Positions 15,879 to 24,791 of a stretch of 40,331 nucleotides of DNA are shown here, one piece after another. Source of the DNA: Alphaproteobacteria bacterium (GTDB lineage Bacteria > Pseudomonadota > Alphaproteobacteria > JAEULF01). The stretch covers positions 1 through 40,331 of the forward strand of contig JAEULF010000114.1 of the NCBI GenBank assembly GCA_016793965.1, in the 5' to 3' direction. The translations under genes were made by a program, and so were the position numbers. Under the pieces are notes generated by a model, which saw only the letters and a program-made list of their open reading frames with translations, was not told where the DNA came from and ran no database searches. How positions within the stretch are numbered: position 1 is the first letter of the stretch; every line of letters starts with the position of its first letter.

Positions 15879-16208
15879 TCAGGCGCGCTCCAGTCGGCCT
15901 GCGACCGCCTCCATCCGCGTCGCCGTCGCCTCGAGGCTGGTCGCGAACGTCTCGATCAACGTCGCCGTCGCGGCTTCCACCTCGGCAGTCTTCGATCCGT
16001 GCCGGCGCTGCAGGTCGGCAACCTCGTCGGCCAGCTTCAAGGCGACCATGACGAGCAGGCGCAGCTCGCCGACGTCGCCGACGGCGCCCTTGAGCCCTTG
16101 CAGCTCCGCCTCGATCCGCTCGCCCAGCGCGATGAAGTGCGCCTCCTCGCCGTCGGCGCAGCCGATGCGGTAGGTCTTGCCATTGATGGTGAGGGTGACG
16201 TTGGCCAC
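15879..16208 (-). CDS. zapA: Cell division protein ZapA
   Basis: This 109-residue protein binds FtsZ and promotes Z-ring assembly at midcell. It shows the ZapA pattern: an N-terminal strand (VTLTINGKTYRIGC), then GEEAHFIALGERIEAEL, then VGDVGELRLLVMVALKLADEV, followed by a coiled-coil C-terminal helix used for tetramer formation. The GTG start at 16206-16208 is preceded by a GAGGG stretch and gives the usual family length. It follows the coiled-coil gene at 16219-16692 by 10 bp on the same strand, an arrangement typical of alphaproteobacteria. No ygfA homologue lies downstream; the convergent PAS-like gene is there instead. Confidence 0.88.
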   Translation of the reverse strand: MANVTLTINGKTYRIGCADGEEAHFIALGERIEAELQGLKGAVGDVGELRLLVMVALKLADEVADLQRRHGSKTAEVEAATATLIETFATSLEATATRMEAVAGRLERA

Positions 16209-16218
16209 GGTGCCGCCC

Positions 16219-16692
16219 TCAGCCGCCGGCGCGCGCGGGCGGCGCGCCGCTGTGCTCGCCAGGAGCCTCTGCGTCTCCTGCGCCGTCCTGCAGCGCCCCG
16301 TCGTCGTCTCCTGCGTCGTCGTCGCCTGCGTCGCCCTCGGGCAAGGGCTCCGGATCGGCCAGCGCCTCGTGCGCGCGCAGCAGCGCCTCGTCCAGCCGGT
16401 CCGCTGCCTGGCGCACGAGCGTCTTGAGCGAGTCCCGCTCTGACTGGACCACGCGCAACGCTTCCGCCAGGTGACGCCTGTCCGTCTCGACCGCTGATTT
16501 CCGCGCGAGGATGCCGACGGCCGCCGTCTCCAGCCGCGCCAGCGCGACGTCGAGGCGCATGCGCGCGTGCTCCAGGGCCCGCTCGGGCGACACGCGCGGC
16601 GCGCTAGCGCCGGCGGCGCCTGCCACGGCACCAGGGGGCGATCCCGCGGCATCGGCAGGTGCGAGCAGCGTCTGCGTCTCCTTGCGCGTCAC
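16219..16692 (-). CDS. Coiled-coil protein upstream of zapA (DUF4164-like position)
   Basis: This is a 157-residue protein beginning at a GTG. Residues 36-110 form a long heptad-like helix (ALEHARMRLDVALARLE and on through VQSERDSLKTLVRQAADRL), read as a coiled coil. The C-terminus is acidic and low in complexity, built on Asp/Gly repeats (GDAGDDDAGDDDG) encoded by a repetitive DNA stretch near 16305-16335. In many alphaproteobacteria a short coiled-coil protein (DUF4164 type) sits directly before zapA, and position plus predicted structure fit that, although sequence identity to the family cannot be tested here. A role with ZapA in division is inferred from position only. Confidence 0.65.
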   Translation of the reverse strand: MTRKETQTLLAPADAAGSPPGAVAGAAGASAPRVSPERALEHARMRLDVALARLETAAVGILARKSAVETDRRHLAEALRVVQSERDSLKTLVRQAADRLDEALLRAHEALADPEPLPEGDAGDDDAGDDDGALQDGAGDAEAPGEHSGAPPARAGG

Positions 16693-16716
16693 CGAGCAGA
16701 CCCACCTCGTGCGGCG

Positions 16717-16783
16717 GCGGCGCCGACAGCAGCGCCGCTGCCGCGACCAGAGGGGGCGCGCGGCAATGGGGTCAATCAGGGGG
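16717..16783 (+). repeat. 67-bp dispersed repeat, copy A
   Basis: This segment matches 28701-28767 at 62 of 67 positions with no gap, in the same orientation. It contains a small hairpin-forming core (GCAGC-GCC-GCTGC) and ends in AATGGGGTCAATCAGGGGG. Copy A lies in the non-coding stretch upstream of the coiled-coil gene at 16692. Apart from this and the hairpin at 16850-16881, I see no other feature between 16693 and 16902. Confidence 0.85.
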
Positions 16784-16849
16784 GGAAGGCGCCGGTCCGG
16801 CGCGAGGCCTGGGAGCTCGCCGCGGCTCGCCGCGGCTGCTCGGCCGGCG

Positions 16850-16881
16850 CAGGCTGGCGCCGCGTCCGCGGCGCCAGCCTG
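16850..16881. terminator. Perfect 15-bp inverted repeat; candidate terminator of the 68-residue ORF
   Basis: Arms 16850-16864 (CAGGCTGGCGCCGCG) and 16867-16881 are exact reverse complements, separated by 2 bases. Read on the minus strand it begins 21 bases after the stop codon of the small gene at 16903-17109, where a terminator is expected. There is no T-run, so it would be a GC-only hairpin or simply a structured spacer. Confidence 0.45.
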
Positions 16882-16902
16882 GCGCGCTCGTCGCGCGGAT
16901 CG

Positions 16903-17109
16903 TCAGCGGACGAGGTCGAGGATGCGCTGGTACATCGGCATGTCGGCATGCCCTGCTGCATAGAGCAGCACGCGGCCGAGCACGATGGCGGCCACCGCCA
17001 GCGCGCTTGCCGACGCGATCAGCACCGCCTTCAGCACCGGCCGGAGAGCCGCCACGGCCTCCGGCTGGAGCGCGTTGAAGCCGACGTGACGCAGTGTCAG
17101 GGCGAACAT
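16903..17109 (-). CDS. Hypothetical small single-pass membrane protein
   Basis: This is a 68-residue ORF from an ATG at 17107-17109, with GGAG about 9 bases upstream. A polar, slightly amphipathic N-terminus of about 25 residues is followed by one strong hydrophobic segment (roughly 27-52: LKAVLIASASALAVAAIVLGR, then VLLYAAG) and a short polar tail. No family is recognised. A hairpin follows its stop codon, as a transcript end would. It lies divergent from the kdp operon and shares its upstream region, so it could be co-regulated, but this is not shown. Confidence 0.5.
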   Translation of the reverse strand: MFALTLRHVGFNALQPEAVAALRPVLKAVLIASASALAVAAIVLGRVLLYAAGHADMPMYQRILDLVR

Positions 17110-17265
17110 CGGAAGGTACTCCGGAACGTTGTGCCGCCCCGATCGGGCGGTACGCTGAAGGTCGTGCCGGGCGCATCAATCTTCGATGGGATTCGGCGCC
17201 TCCGTTGATAAGCAGGTCATAAGGAAGATCGCTGCCGCTCTTGAGCTTTCGCATGGCCGCGGCCG

Positions 17266-17317
17266 CCTTTACGTGTCCCTTACAGGCGCATCCGGGGTTT
17301 CCCATCGACCCTTTACG
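17266..17317 (+). promoter_or_regulatory. Candidate kdp operator region with phased TTAC repeats
   Basis: CCTTTACG occurs at 17266 and again at 17310, and CCCTTAC at 17277. The shared TTAC falls at 17269, 17280 and 17313, i.e. offsets of 11 and 33 bases, close to whole helical turns. It lies 50-100 bases before the first kdp ORF, where KdpE or another regulator would bind. No clear -35/-10 pair was recognised, and the binding protein is inferred from position only. Confidence 0.35.
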
Positions 17318-17365
17318 GGCGACTCCCCTAATCCTCGTCGCGCTCGCGAAACGCGGAGGCAAGCC

Positions 17366-17449
17366 ATGAGCGACCTCTACTTCCTGCTGCTCGGCCTCGG
17401 GGTGTTCGCCCTGATGGCGCTCTACGCGCGGCTCTGCGCGCGGCTCTGA
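17366..17449 (+). CDS. 27-residue membrane peptide preceding kdpF
   Basis: The ATG at 17366 has GGAGG 7 bases upstream and encodes 27 residues. They form a single hydrophobic helix (LYFLLLGLGVFALMALYARL) with a C-terminal ARLCARL. It stops 10 bp before kdpF, and the kdpF ribosome-binding site overlaps its stop codon (TGAGGAGGT), so the two are tightly coupled. Comparable tiny ORFs ending in a Y-x-R-x-C-x-R-like motif occur before kdpF in other alphaproteobacteria as far as I recall. It is probably an accessory or regulatory peptide of the Kdp pump; no function is established to my knowledge. Confidence 0.7.
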   Translation: MSDLYFLLLGLGVFALMALYARLCARL

Positions 17450-17459
17450 GGAGGTTCCT

Positions 17460-17546
17460 ATGCTCGACCTGATCGTCGGCGCCGTCGTGGCGGCCGGCTT
17501 GGGCGCTTACTGCCTGTATGCGCTGCTCAATCCCGACAAGTTCTGA
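17460..17546 (+). CDS. kdpF: Potassium-transporting ATPase subunit KdpF
   Basis: This 28-residue single-helix peptide has the family pattern: [15 protein letters not shown], then Y-x-L-Y-A-L-L and the ending NPDKF (usually RPE-x-F). KdpF is a small lipid-like subunit that stabilises the KdpABC complex in the inner membrane. GAGGAGGT lies 5 bases before the ATG. kdpA begins 48 bp downstream. Confidence 0.92.
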   Translation: MLDLIVGAVVAAGLGAYCLYALLNPDKF

Positions 17547-17594
17547 GCCGCGGCACGCCCGAAACCCGGCGTGCCCTGAGCGTGGAGACCCGTC

Positions 17595-19322
17595 ATGACC
17601 CCGAACGGCTGGCTGCAGATCGCCGTCTTCTTCCTTCTCGTCCTCGCCACGGCGAAACCGCTCGGCGCGCTGATGGCGCGCGTCTTCGCCGGCGAGCGCA
17701 CCTGGCTCGATCCGGCGCTGGGCCCGGTCGAGCGCGGCCTCTACCGCGCGGCGGGCGTCGACCCGGCGCGCGAGCAGGGCTGGCTCGGCTACACCATGGC
17801 CATGCTGGCGTTCAACGCGCTCGGCTTCGCGAGCCTGTACGCGATCCTGCGCTTGCAGCACCTGCTGCCGTGGAACCCGCAGGGCCTGCCGGCGCTCTCG
17901 CCGCATCTCGCCTTCAACACGGCCGTCAGCTTCACCACCAACACGAACTGGCAGTCCTACGGCGGCGAGACGACCATGAGCTACTTCTCGCAGATGGTCG
18001 GGCTGACCTTCCACAACTTCGTGTCGGCCGCGACCGGCATCGCGCTCGCCATCGCGCTGGTGCGCGCCTTCGCGCGCAGCTCGGCGCAGACGGTCGGCAA
18101 CTTCTGGGTCGACCTGACGCGCGCGACGCTCTACGTGCTCCTGCCGCTCTCGCTCGTCGTCGCGCTCGTCCTGGTGGCGCTGGGCATGCCGCAGACGCTC
18201 GGTGCCTATGTGGACGCCGTGACCGTCGAGGGCGCCAAGCAGTCGATCGCCGTCGGGCCGGTGGCGAGCCAGGTCGCGATCAAGCAGCTCGGCACCAACG
18301 GCGGCGGCTTCTTCAACGTCAACTCGGCGCATCCCTTCGAGAACCCGACGATCTGGACCAACCTGGTCCAGTCCTGGGCGATCCTGGCGCTCGCCGCGGC
18401 GCTGGCCTGGACGTTCGGGCAGATGGTCGGCGACCGCCGGCAGGGCTGGGCGGTGCTCGCCGTCATGGGCGTCATCCTGGTCGGCGCCACGGGCGTCGCC
18501 TACTGGGCGGAGGCCGGCGGCAACCCGATCCTCGCCGCGCAGGGCGTCGACCAGGCGGCGATCGCGCTCCAGTCCGGCGGCAACATGGAGGGCAAGGAGG
18601 TCCGCTTCGGCGTCGCCCAGTCGGCGATCTGGGCGGCGGCGACGACCGGCGCCTCGAACGGCTCGGTCAACTCCATGCACAACAGCTACATGCCGCTGGG
18701 CGGGCTGGTGCCGCTCGTGCTCATCCAGCTCGGCGAGATCGTGCCGGGCGGGGTCGGCTCCGGCCTCTACGGCATGCTGGTGATGATCGTCATCGCGGTC
18801 TTCGTGGCCGGGCTCATGGTCGGACGCACGCCCGAGTACCTCGGCAAGAAGATCGAGGCCAGGGAGGTCAAGATGGCCATGCTCGCCGTCCTGATCCTGC
18901 CCTTCTGCATCCTGGGATTCACCGCGATCGCCGCGGCGCTGCCCGGGCCGCAGGAAGGCCTCGCCAACGCCGGCGCCCGCGGCTTCACGGAGATGCTCTA
19001 CGCGTTCTCCTCGGCGACCGGCAACAACGGCAGCGCCTATGCCGGGCTGACCGCCAACACGCCCTTCTGGAACACCACGCTGGGCATCGCGATGCTGCTC
19101 GGCCGCTTCGCCTACATCGTGCCCGTCATGGCGATCGCCGGCTCGATGGCGGGCAAGGTGCGCGTGCCGACCAGCTCGGGCACCTTCCCGACGCACGGGC
19201 CGCTGTTCATCGGCCTGGTCGTCGGCGTGATCCTCATCCTCGGCGGGCTGCAGTTCTTCCCGGCCTTGGCCCTCGGTCCCGTCGTCGAGCACTTCCAGAT
19301 GCTCGCCGGCAGGACCTTCTGA
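17595..19322 (+). CDS. kdpA: Potassium-transporting ATPase potassium-binding subunit KdpA
   Basis: This 575-residue polytopic subunit is a member of the superfamily of K+ transporters and forms the ion-selective pathway of the Kdp pump. All four selectivity-filter loops are visible: [33 protein letters not shown], the loop with [17 protein letters not shown], and the one with [20 protein letters not shown]. About ten membrane helices surround them. Length is normal for the family. The ATG follows a GGAGA site. It is expected to be active when potassium is scarce, passing K+ through an inter-subunit tunnel to KdpB. Confidence 0.98.
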   Translation: MTPNGWLQIAVFFLLVLATAKPLGALMARVFAGERTWLDPALGPVERGLYRAAGVDPAREQGWLGYTMAMLAFNALGFASLYAILRLQHLLPWNPQGLPALSPHLAFNTAVSFTTNTNWQSYGGETTMSYFSQMVGLTFHNFVSAATGIALAIALVRAFARSSAQTVGNFWVDLTRATLYVLLPLSLVVALVLVALGMPQTLGAYVDAVTVEGAKQSIAVGPVASQVAIKQLGTNGGGFFNVNSAHPFENPTIWTNLVQSWAILALAAALAWTFGQMVGDRRQGWAVLAVMGVILVGATGVAYWAEAGGNPILAAQGVDQAAIALQSGGNMEGKEVRFGVAQSAIWAAATTGASNGSVNSMHNSYMPLGGLVPLVLIQLGEIVPGGVGSGLYGMLVMIVIAVFVAGLMVGRTPEYLGKKIEAREVKMAMLAVLILPFCILGFTAIAAALPGPQEGLANAGARGFTEMLYAFSSATGNNGSAYAGLTANTPFWNTTLGIAMLLGRFAYIVPVMAIAGSMAGKVRVPTSSGTFPTHGPLFIGLVVGVILILGGLQFFPALALGPVVEHFQMLAGRTF

Positions 19323-19351
19323 CCGCACGCAATCAATCGAGGCGCACTCCC

Positions 19352-21397
19352 ATGAAAGCGCAAGCCATCTCGCTGTTCGACGCGGCCATCCTCAAGGAGG
19401 CCGCCGTCGCCGCGGTCCGCAAGCTCGATCCGCGCACGCTGGTGCGCAACCCCGTCATCTTCGTGACCGAGGTGGTGGCGGCGCTTGCCACGGCGGTGCT
19501 CGTCCGCGACCTGCTCGCCGGCCCCTCCGGAGCTGGCGGCTCGCACGCCTTCACCGGCCAGATCGCCGCCTGGCTGTGGTTCACCGTGCTGCTCGCCAAC
19601 TTCGCCGAGGCCGTCGCCGAGGGCCGCGGCAAGGCGCAGGCGGCGACCTTGCGCCGGACGCGCACGGACACCAAGGCCAAGCGCCTGCTGCACGAGGGCA
19701 CCGACATCTTCGAGCCGGTCCCGGCGCGCGAGCTGCAGAAGGGCGACCTGGTGCTGGTCGAGGCGGGCGACGTCATCCCGGCCGACGGCGAGGTCTTCAT
19801 GGGCGTCGCCTCGGTCAACGAGTCGGCGATCACCGGCGAATCGGCGCCGGTCATCCGCGAGGCCGGCGGCGACCGCTCGGCGGTCACCGGCGGCACCACC
19901 GTGCTGTCCGACTGGATCCGCGTGCGCATCACCGCGACGTCGGGCAGCTCCTTCCTTGACCGCATGATCGCGCTGGTCGAGGGCGCGCAGCGCCAGAAGA
20001 CGCCGAACGAGCTCGCGCTGAACGTGCTGCTCGCCGGCATGACGCTGATCTTCCTGATCGCCGTGGTGACGCTCTGGAGCATGGCGGCCTACGCCAAGAC
20101 CGAGCTGTCCGTGCCGGTCCTCGTGGCGCTGCTCGTGACCCTCATCCCGACCACGATCGGCGGGCTCCTCTCGGCCATCGGCATCGCCGGCATGGACCGC
20201 CTGGTGACGTTCAACGTGCTCGCGATGTCCGGGCGCGCCGTCGAGGCGGCGGGCGACGTCGACACGCTGCTGCTCGACAAGACCGGGACGATCACCTACG
20301 GCAACCGCATGGCGACCGAGCTGCTGCCCGTGCCGGGCGTCTCCCGCGAGGAGCTGGCGCGCGCCGCGCTGCTCTCCTCGCTCGCCGACGAGACGCCGGA
20401 GGGCCGCTCGATCGTCGCCCTGGTCGCCGAGCGCACCGGCATCGCCGCGCCCGACCTGGCCGGCCGCCAGGCCAAGTTCGTGCCGTTCTCGGCCCAGACG
20501 CGCATCAGCGGCGTCGACCTGGACGGCACGCCGATCCGCAAGGGCGCCGTCGATGCGATCCTCGCGACGGCCAGCGACACGCCGCCGAACGAGTTCCGCG
20601 CCGCCGTCGAGCGCATCGCGCGCACCGGCGGCACGCCGCTCGCGGTGGCGCAGGGCGGCCGCCTCCTCGGCGCGATCCACTTGAAGGACGTGGTCAAGCC
20701 CGGCATCAAGGGCCGCTTCGAGGCGCTGCGCCGGATGGGAATCCGCACGGTCATGGTGACCGGCGACAACCCGGTGACCGCCGCCGCGATCGCCGGCGAG
20801 GCCGGCGTCGACGACTTCATCGCCGAGGCGACGCCCGAGCACAAGCTCCGCTACATCCGCGCGCGGCAGGACGAGGGCAGGCTGATCGCCATGTGCGGCG
20901 ACGGCACCAACGACGCGCCCGCGCTCGCCCAGGCCGACGTCGGCGTCGCCATGCAGACCGGCACGCAGGCGGCGCGCGAGGCCGGCAACATGGTCGACCT
21001 CGACTCCAACCCGACCAAGCTCATCGAGGTCGTCGAGATCGGCAAGCAGCTCCTGATGACGCGCGGAGCCTTGACGACCTTCTCGATCGCCAACGACGTC
21101 GCCAAGTACTTCGCCATCATCCCGGCGCTGTTCGTGGCCTCGCTGCCCGAGCTGGGCGCGCTCAACGTGATGGGCCTGGCCTCGCCCCAGAGCGCCATCC
21201 TGTCGGCGGTGATCTTCAACGCGCTGATCATCGTCGCGCTGATCCCGCTGGCGCTGCGCGGCGTCGCATTCCGCCCGGCCTCGGCCGCGTCGGTGCTGCG
21301 CCGCAACCTGCTCGTCTACGGCGTCGGCGGCGTGGTGCTGCCCTTCGTCGGCATCAAGCTCGTCGATCTCGCCCTCGTCGCCCTCGGACTCGCGTGA
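19352..21397 (+). CDS. kdpB: Potassium-transporting P-type ATPase subunit KdpB
   Basis: This 681-residue P-type ATPase is the energy-coupling subunit of the Kdp pump. Asp309 in DKTGTITYG is the phosphorylated residue (E. coli Asp307). The actuator motif TGESAPVI, the nucleotide domain, [10 protein letters not shown] and [16 protein letters not shown] are intact, and the membrane helices lie in the expected positions. Start: ATG at 19352 with GAGG upstream. The frame is open far upstream through kdpA, but that is a shadow of kdpA. It lies 29 bp after kdpA and 11 bp before kdpC. Confidence 0.98.
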   Translation: MKAQAISLFDAAILKEAAVAAVRKLDPRTLVRNPVIFVTEVVAALATAVLVRDLLAGPSGAGGSHAFTGQIAAWLWFTVLLANFAEAVAEGRGKAQAATLRRTRTDTKAKRLLHEGTDIFEPVPARELQKGDLVLVEAGDVIPADGEVFMGVASVNESAITGESAPVIREAGGDRSAVTGGTTVLSDWIRVRITATSGSSFLDRMIALVEGAQRQKTPNELALNVLLAGMTLIFLIAVVTLWSMAAYAKTELSVPVLVALLVTLIPTTIGGLLSAIGIAGMDRLVTFNVLAMSGRAVEAAGDVDTLLLDKTGTITYGNRMATELLPVPGVSREELARAALLSSLADETPEGRSIVALVAERTGIAAPDLAGRQAKFVPFSAQTRISGVDLDGTPIRKGAVDAILATASDTPPNEFRAAVERIARTGGTPLAVAQGGRLLGAIHLKDVVKPGIKGRFEALRRMGIRTVMVTGDNPVTAAAIAGEAGVDDFIAEATPEHKLRYIRARQDEGRLIAMCGDGTNDAPALAQADVGVAMQTGTQAAREAGNMVDLDSNPTKLIEVVEIGKQLLMTRGALTTFSIANDVAKYFAIIPALFVASLPELGALNVMGLASPQSAILSAVIFNALIIVALIPLALRGVAFRPASAASVLRRNLLVYGVGGVVLPFVGIKLVDLALVALGLA

Positions 21398-21408
21398 GGA
21401 GTTGCACC

Positions 21409-21975
21409 ATGCTCGCCCATCTCCGCCCCGCCATCGTCATGGTCGCCGGCTTCACTCTGCTGACCGGCGTCGCCTATCCGCTTGCCGTCACCGGCATCGC
21501 GCAGGTCGCCTTCCCGGCGCAGGCTTCCGGCAGCCTGGTCGAGCGCGACGGCAAGGTCGTCGGCTCGCGGCTGATCGGACAGGCCTTCGCGAGCGACAAG
21601 TACTTCCGCCCCAGGCCGTCGGCAGCCGGCGAGAAGGGCTGGGACGCCGCCGGCTCGAGCGGCTCGAATCTCGGCCCGCTCTCGGCCAAGCTCGTCAAGC
21701 GCGTGCAGGAGGACGCCGCCGCGCTGCGCGGCGCCGACGCCGGCGCCCGCGTGCCGGTCGATGCGGTCACGACCTCGGGCAGCGGCCTCGACCCGCATGT
21801 CACTCCGGCCAACGCGCTCGGCCAGGCGAAGCGCGTCGCCGCTGCGCGGGGCCTCGCCGAGGACAAGGCCCGCGCCCTCGTCGAGCGGCATGTCGAGGAG
21901 CGCGCGCTGGGATTCCTCGGCGAGCGGCGCGTCAACGTGCTGCAGCTCAACCTGGCGCTCGACGGCCTGAGGTAA
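21409..21975 (+). CDS. kdpC: Potassium-transporting ATPase subunit KdpC
   Basis: This 188-residue protein has one N-terminal membrane helix (about 7-30, starting [20 protein letters not shown]) and a periplasmic domain. Family motifs seen: [40 protein letters not shown] and a final [10 protein letters not shown]. KdpC is an assembly and catalytic helper subunit of KdpFABC. The ATG follows GAGGAG, which overlaps the kdpB stop. kdpD starts 86 bp downstream. Confidence 0.97.
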   Translation: MLAHLRPAIVMVAGFTLLTGVAYPLAVTGIAQVAFPAQASGSLVERDGKVVGSRLIGQAFASDKYFRPRPSAAGEKGWDAAGSSGSNLGPLSAKLVKRVQEDAAALRGADAGARVPVDAVTTSGSGLDPHVTPANALGQAKRVAAARGLAEDKARALVERHVEERALGFLGERRVNVLQLNLALDGLR

Positions 21976-22061
21976 GGCGCCGGGCGTTAAGGCGCGGGGC
22001 GGCGATGCTGGCGCGTTGACGCCGGCCCGCGCCGGGCGCAGCTTGCCGCAGAGGAGGACGC

Positions 22062-24782
22062 ATGGCCGATCGCGCGGACCAGGAGCCGGCCCGGCCGTCG
22101 CCGGAGGCGCTGCTCGCGGCGGCCTCGAAGGAGGGCAGGGGCAGGCTCAAGGTCTTCCTGGGAGCGGCACCGGGCGTCGGCAAGACCTACGCCATGCTGC
22201 AGTCCGGGCGCCGCGCCAAGGCGGACGGCGCGGACATCGTCGTCGGCATCGTGGAGACGCACGGCAGGCGCGAGACCGAGGACCTGCTCGCCGGGCTGGA
22301 GATCCTGCCGCGCCGCGCCGTCGAGTACCAGGGGCGGGTCCTCACGGAGCTCGACCTCGACGCGGCGCTCAAGCGCAAGCCGAAGCTCGTCCTGGTCGAC
22401 GAGCTGGCGCACACCAACGCGCCGGGATCGCGCCATCCCAAGCGCTACCAGGACGTCGGCGAGCTGCTCGACGCCGGCATCGACGTCCACACGACGCTCA
22501 ACGTCCAGCACCTGGAGAGCCTCAACGACGTCGTGCAGAAGATCACGCGCATCCGCGTGCGCGAGACGCTGCCGGACCGCGTGCTCGAGGAGGCCGACGA
22601 GGTCGAGCTGGTCGACATCACGCCCGAGGAGCTGATCAAGCGGCTCAAGGAGGGCAAGGTCTACGTCCCCGGCAACGCGCAGCGGGCGCTCGACCACTTC
22701 TTCAAGGCCGGCAACCTGACGGCGCTGCGCGAGCTGGCGCTGCGCCGCACCGCCGAGCGCGTCGACAGCCAGATGGTCGACTACATGCGCCGGCACGCCA
22801 TCGAGGGTCCCTGGCCGGCCGGCGAGCGCATTCTCGTCTGCGTCGGGCCGGACCCGCTCGGGCCGGAGCTGGTGCGCACAGCGCGCCGGATGGCCGACCT
22901 GATGAGCGGCTACTGGGTCGCGCTGCACGTCGAGCGGCCGGGCCAGGCCGGCCTCGCCGAGGCGGAGCAGGCGCGCGTCGACGAGACGCTGCGCCTCGCC
23001 GAGCACCTCGGCGGCGAGGCGGTGCGCATCCTCGGCGACGACCTGCCGGGCGAGCTGCTGCGCTACGCGCGCGGCCACAACATCACGCAGGTCGTGCTCG
23101 GGCGGGTGCGCAGCTCGCGCTGGGCCGTGCTGACGCGCCGCTCGCTGGTGCACGAGGTCGTGCGCCGCAGCAGCGGCATCGCCGTGCACGTCATCACGGG
23201 CGAGCCCGGCGAGGCGGCGGCGCCGGTGCCGGATAGGCGGCCTGCCGCTGAGGGCTGGCTTCCCGCCTCCCTCGCGGCGACGGCCGCGGTCGCCGCCGCC
23301 GTCGGCGTCGCGGTCGGCATCGACGCGATGCTCGACCTGCCGAACCTGTCGATGATCTTCCTGGCGTCCGTCCTGTTCTGCGCGATCCGCTACGGCATGG
23401 CGGCATCCGTCCTGGCGTCGCTGCTCTCCTTCCTCGCCTACAACTTCTTCCTGATCGAGCCGCGCTACACGTTCAGCGTCAGCGACGGCAGCGACCTGCT
23501 CTCGCTGCTCGTGTTCCTGGCCGTCGCCATCCTGACGAGCGGGCTGGCCGGGCGCGCGCGCGACCATGCCGCGGCGATGCGCGCGCGCTTCAAGTCGACC
23601 CAGGCGCTCTACGACTTCAGCCGCAAGCTCGGCGCCACGGCGCGGGCCGACGACCTGCTCTGGGCGGTGGCGCAGCAGGTTGCCGCCGCGGCCGGCGGAC
23701 GCAGCGTCGTGCTGCAGCCGGAGACCGGCGAGCTGGCATTGGCCGCCGCCTTCCCGCCCGACGAGGCGCTGGAGGTGGCGGACTGGGCGGCGGCGCGCTG
23801 GGCCTGGGAGAACGGCGAGGTCGCCGGCCGCGATTCGGCGACGCTACCCTCGGTCAAGTGGCAGTTCCGCCCGGTGCGCACGGCGCGCGGCATGGTCGCC
23901 GTGGTCGGCGTCCGCCCGAAGGACGACGGGCGCGCGCTGCGCAGCGAGGAGCTGCGCATGCTCGACGCGCTGCTCGACCAGGCGGCGGTGGCGTTGGAGC
24001 GCGCCGACCTGGTCGCCGAGGCGGCGGAGGCCGAGGCGATCGCCCAGACGGAGCGCCTGCGCACCGCGCTGCTCTCCTCGATCTCGCACGACCTGCGCAC
24101 GCCGCTCGCTTCGATCCTCGGCTCGGCGACGAGCCTGCTCGCATACGGCGAGAGCTTCTCTCCGGCCGCGCAGCGCGACCTGCTGGTCACCATCCGCGAC
24201 GAGACCGAGCGGCTTTCCCGCTTCGTCGCTAACCTGCTGGACATGACGCGGGTCGAGTCCGGCGCGCTCGAGATCAAGCGCGACTGGGTCGACATTGCCG
24301 AGCTGTGCGGCTCGGCGGCCGGCCGCGTCGCCGGATTCCTCGGCGCCCGGCGCCTGCAGCGAAGCGTGGCGGCGGACCTGCCGCTGCTGCGGCTCGACTT
24401 CGCCCTGATGGAGCAGGTGCTCTTCAACCTGCTCGACAACGCCGTCAAGTATGGCCCGGACGGCAGCGCCATCGCGCTGCGCGCTGCGCGCGACGGCAAC
24501 GCCGTGACCATCGCGGTGGAGGACGAGGGGCCGGGCATCCCGCCTGGCGACCTGGAGCGCGTCTTCGACAAGTTCTACCGCGTGCACCGCGGCGATGCGG
24601 CCGTCGCCGGCACCGGCCTCGGGCTGTCGATCTGCCGCGGCATCGTCGAGGCGCTGGGCGGCACGATCAGGGCGCGCAGCCCGGTGCGCGCCGGGCGCGG
24701 CACCGCTGTCGAGATCCGCTTCCCGGCGCCGGCTGCCGATGCGGCGCCGGCCGCCGCCGGCGCCGAGCGGCCCGTCGCCTGA
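22062..24782 (+). CDS. kdpD: Osmosensitive K+ channel sensor histidine kinase KdpD
   Basis: This is a 906-residue sensor kinase. N-terminal KdpD domain: Walker A-like GAAPGVGKT at 34-42 and DELAHTNAPGSRHPKRYQD, which lies in the region associated with nucleotide/c-di-AMP binding in the family. A Usp-like domain (about 270-390) follows, then four membrane helices (about 405-510), a GAF-like region (about 530-655), a HisKA domain with His676 in SISHDLRTPL (E. coli His673), and a HATPase with N-box NLLDNAVKYG, DEGPGIPP and GTGLGLSI. It senses potassium limitation and ionic stress and phosphorylates KdpE. GAGGAGG precedes the ATG. It is co-directional with kdpC and kdpE. Confidence 0.97.
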   Translation: MADRADQEPARPSPEALLAAASKEGRGRLKVFLGAAPGVGKTYAMLQSGRRAKADGADIVVGIVETHGRRETEDLLAGLEILPRRAVEYQGRVLTELDLDAALKRKPKLVLVDELAHTNAPGSRHPKRYQDVGELLDAGIDVHTTLNVQHLESLNDVVQKITRIRVRETLPDRVLEEADEVELVDITPEELIKRLKEGKVYVPGNAQRALDHFFKAGNLTALRELALRRTAERVDSQMVDYMRRHAIEGPWPAGERILVCVGPDPLGPELVRTARRMADLMSGYWVALHVERPGQAGLAEAEQARVDETLRLAEHLGGEAVRILGDDLPGELLRYARGHNITQVVLGRVRSSRWAVLTRRSLVHEVVRRSSGIAVHVITGEPGEAAAPVPDRRPAAEGWLPASLAATAAVAAAVGVAVGIDAMLDLPNLSMIFLASVLFCAIRYGMAASVLASLLSFLAYNFFLIEPRYTFSVSDGSDLLSLLVFLAVAILTSGLAGRARDHAAAMRARFKSTQALYDFSRKLGATARADDLLWAVAQQVAAAAGGRSVVLQPETGELALAAAFPPDEALEVADWAAARWAWENGEVAGRDSATLPSVKWQFRPVRTARGMVAVVGVRPKDDGRALRSEELRMLDALLDQAAVALERADLVAEAAEAEAIAQTERLRTALLSSISHDLRTPLASILGSATSLLAYGESFSPAAQRDLLVTIRDETERLSRFVANLLDMTRVESGALEIKRDWVDIAELCGSAAGRVAGFLGARRLQRSVAADLPLLRLDFALMEQVLFNLLDNAVKYGPDGSAIALRAARDGNAVTIAVEDEGPGIPPGDLERVFDKFYRVHRGDAAVAGTGLGLSICRGIVEALGGTIRARSPVRAGRGTAVEIRFPAPAADAAPAAAGAERPVA

Positions 24783-24791
24783 GGATGCCCG

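Noticed and set aside
17582-19351. Possible long N-terminal extension of KdpB through kdpA
   Set aside because: The frame is open by chance in GC-rich DNA; KdpB homology starts at 19352 and kdpA occupies the other frame with all selectivity-filter motifs.
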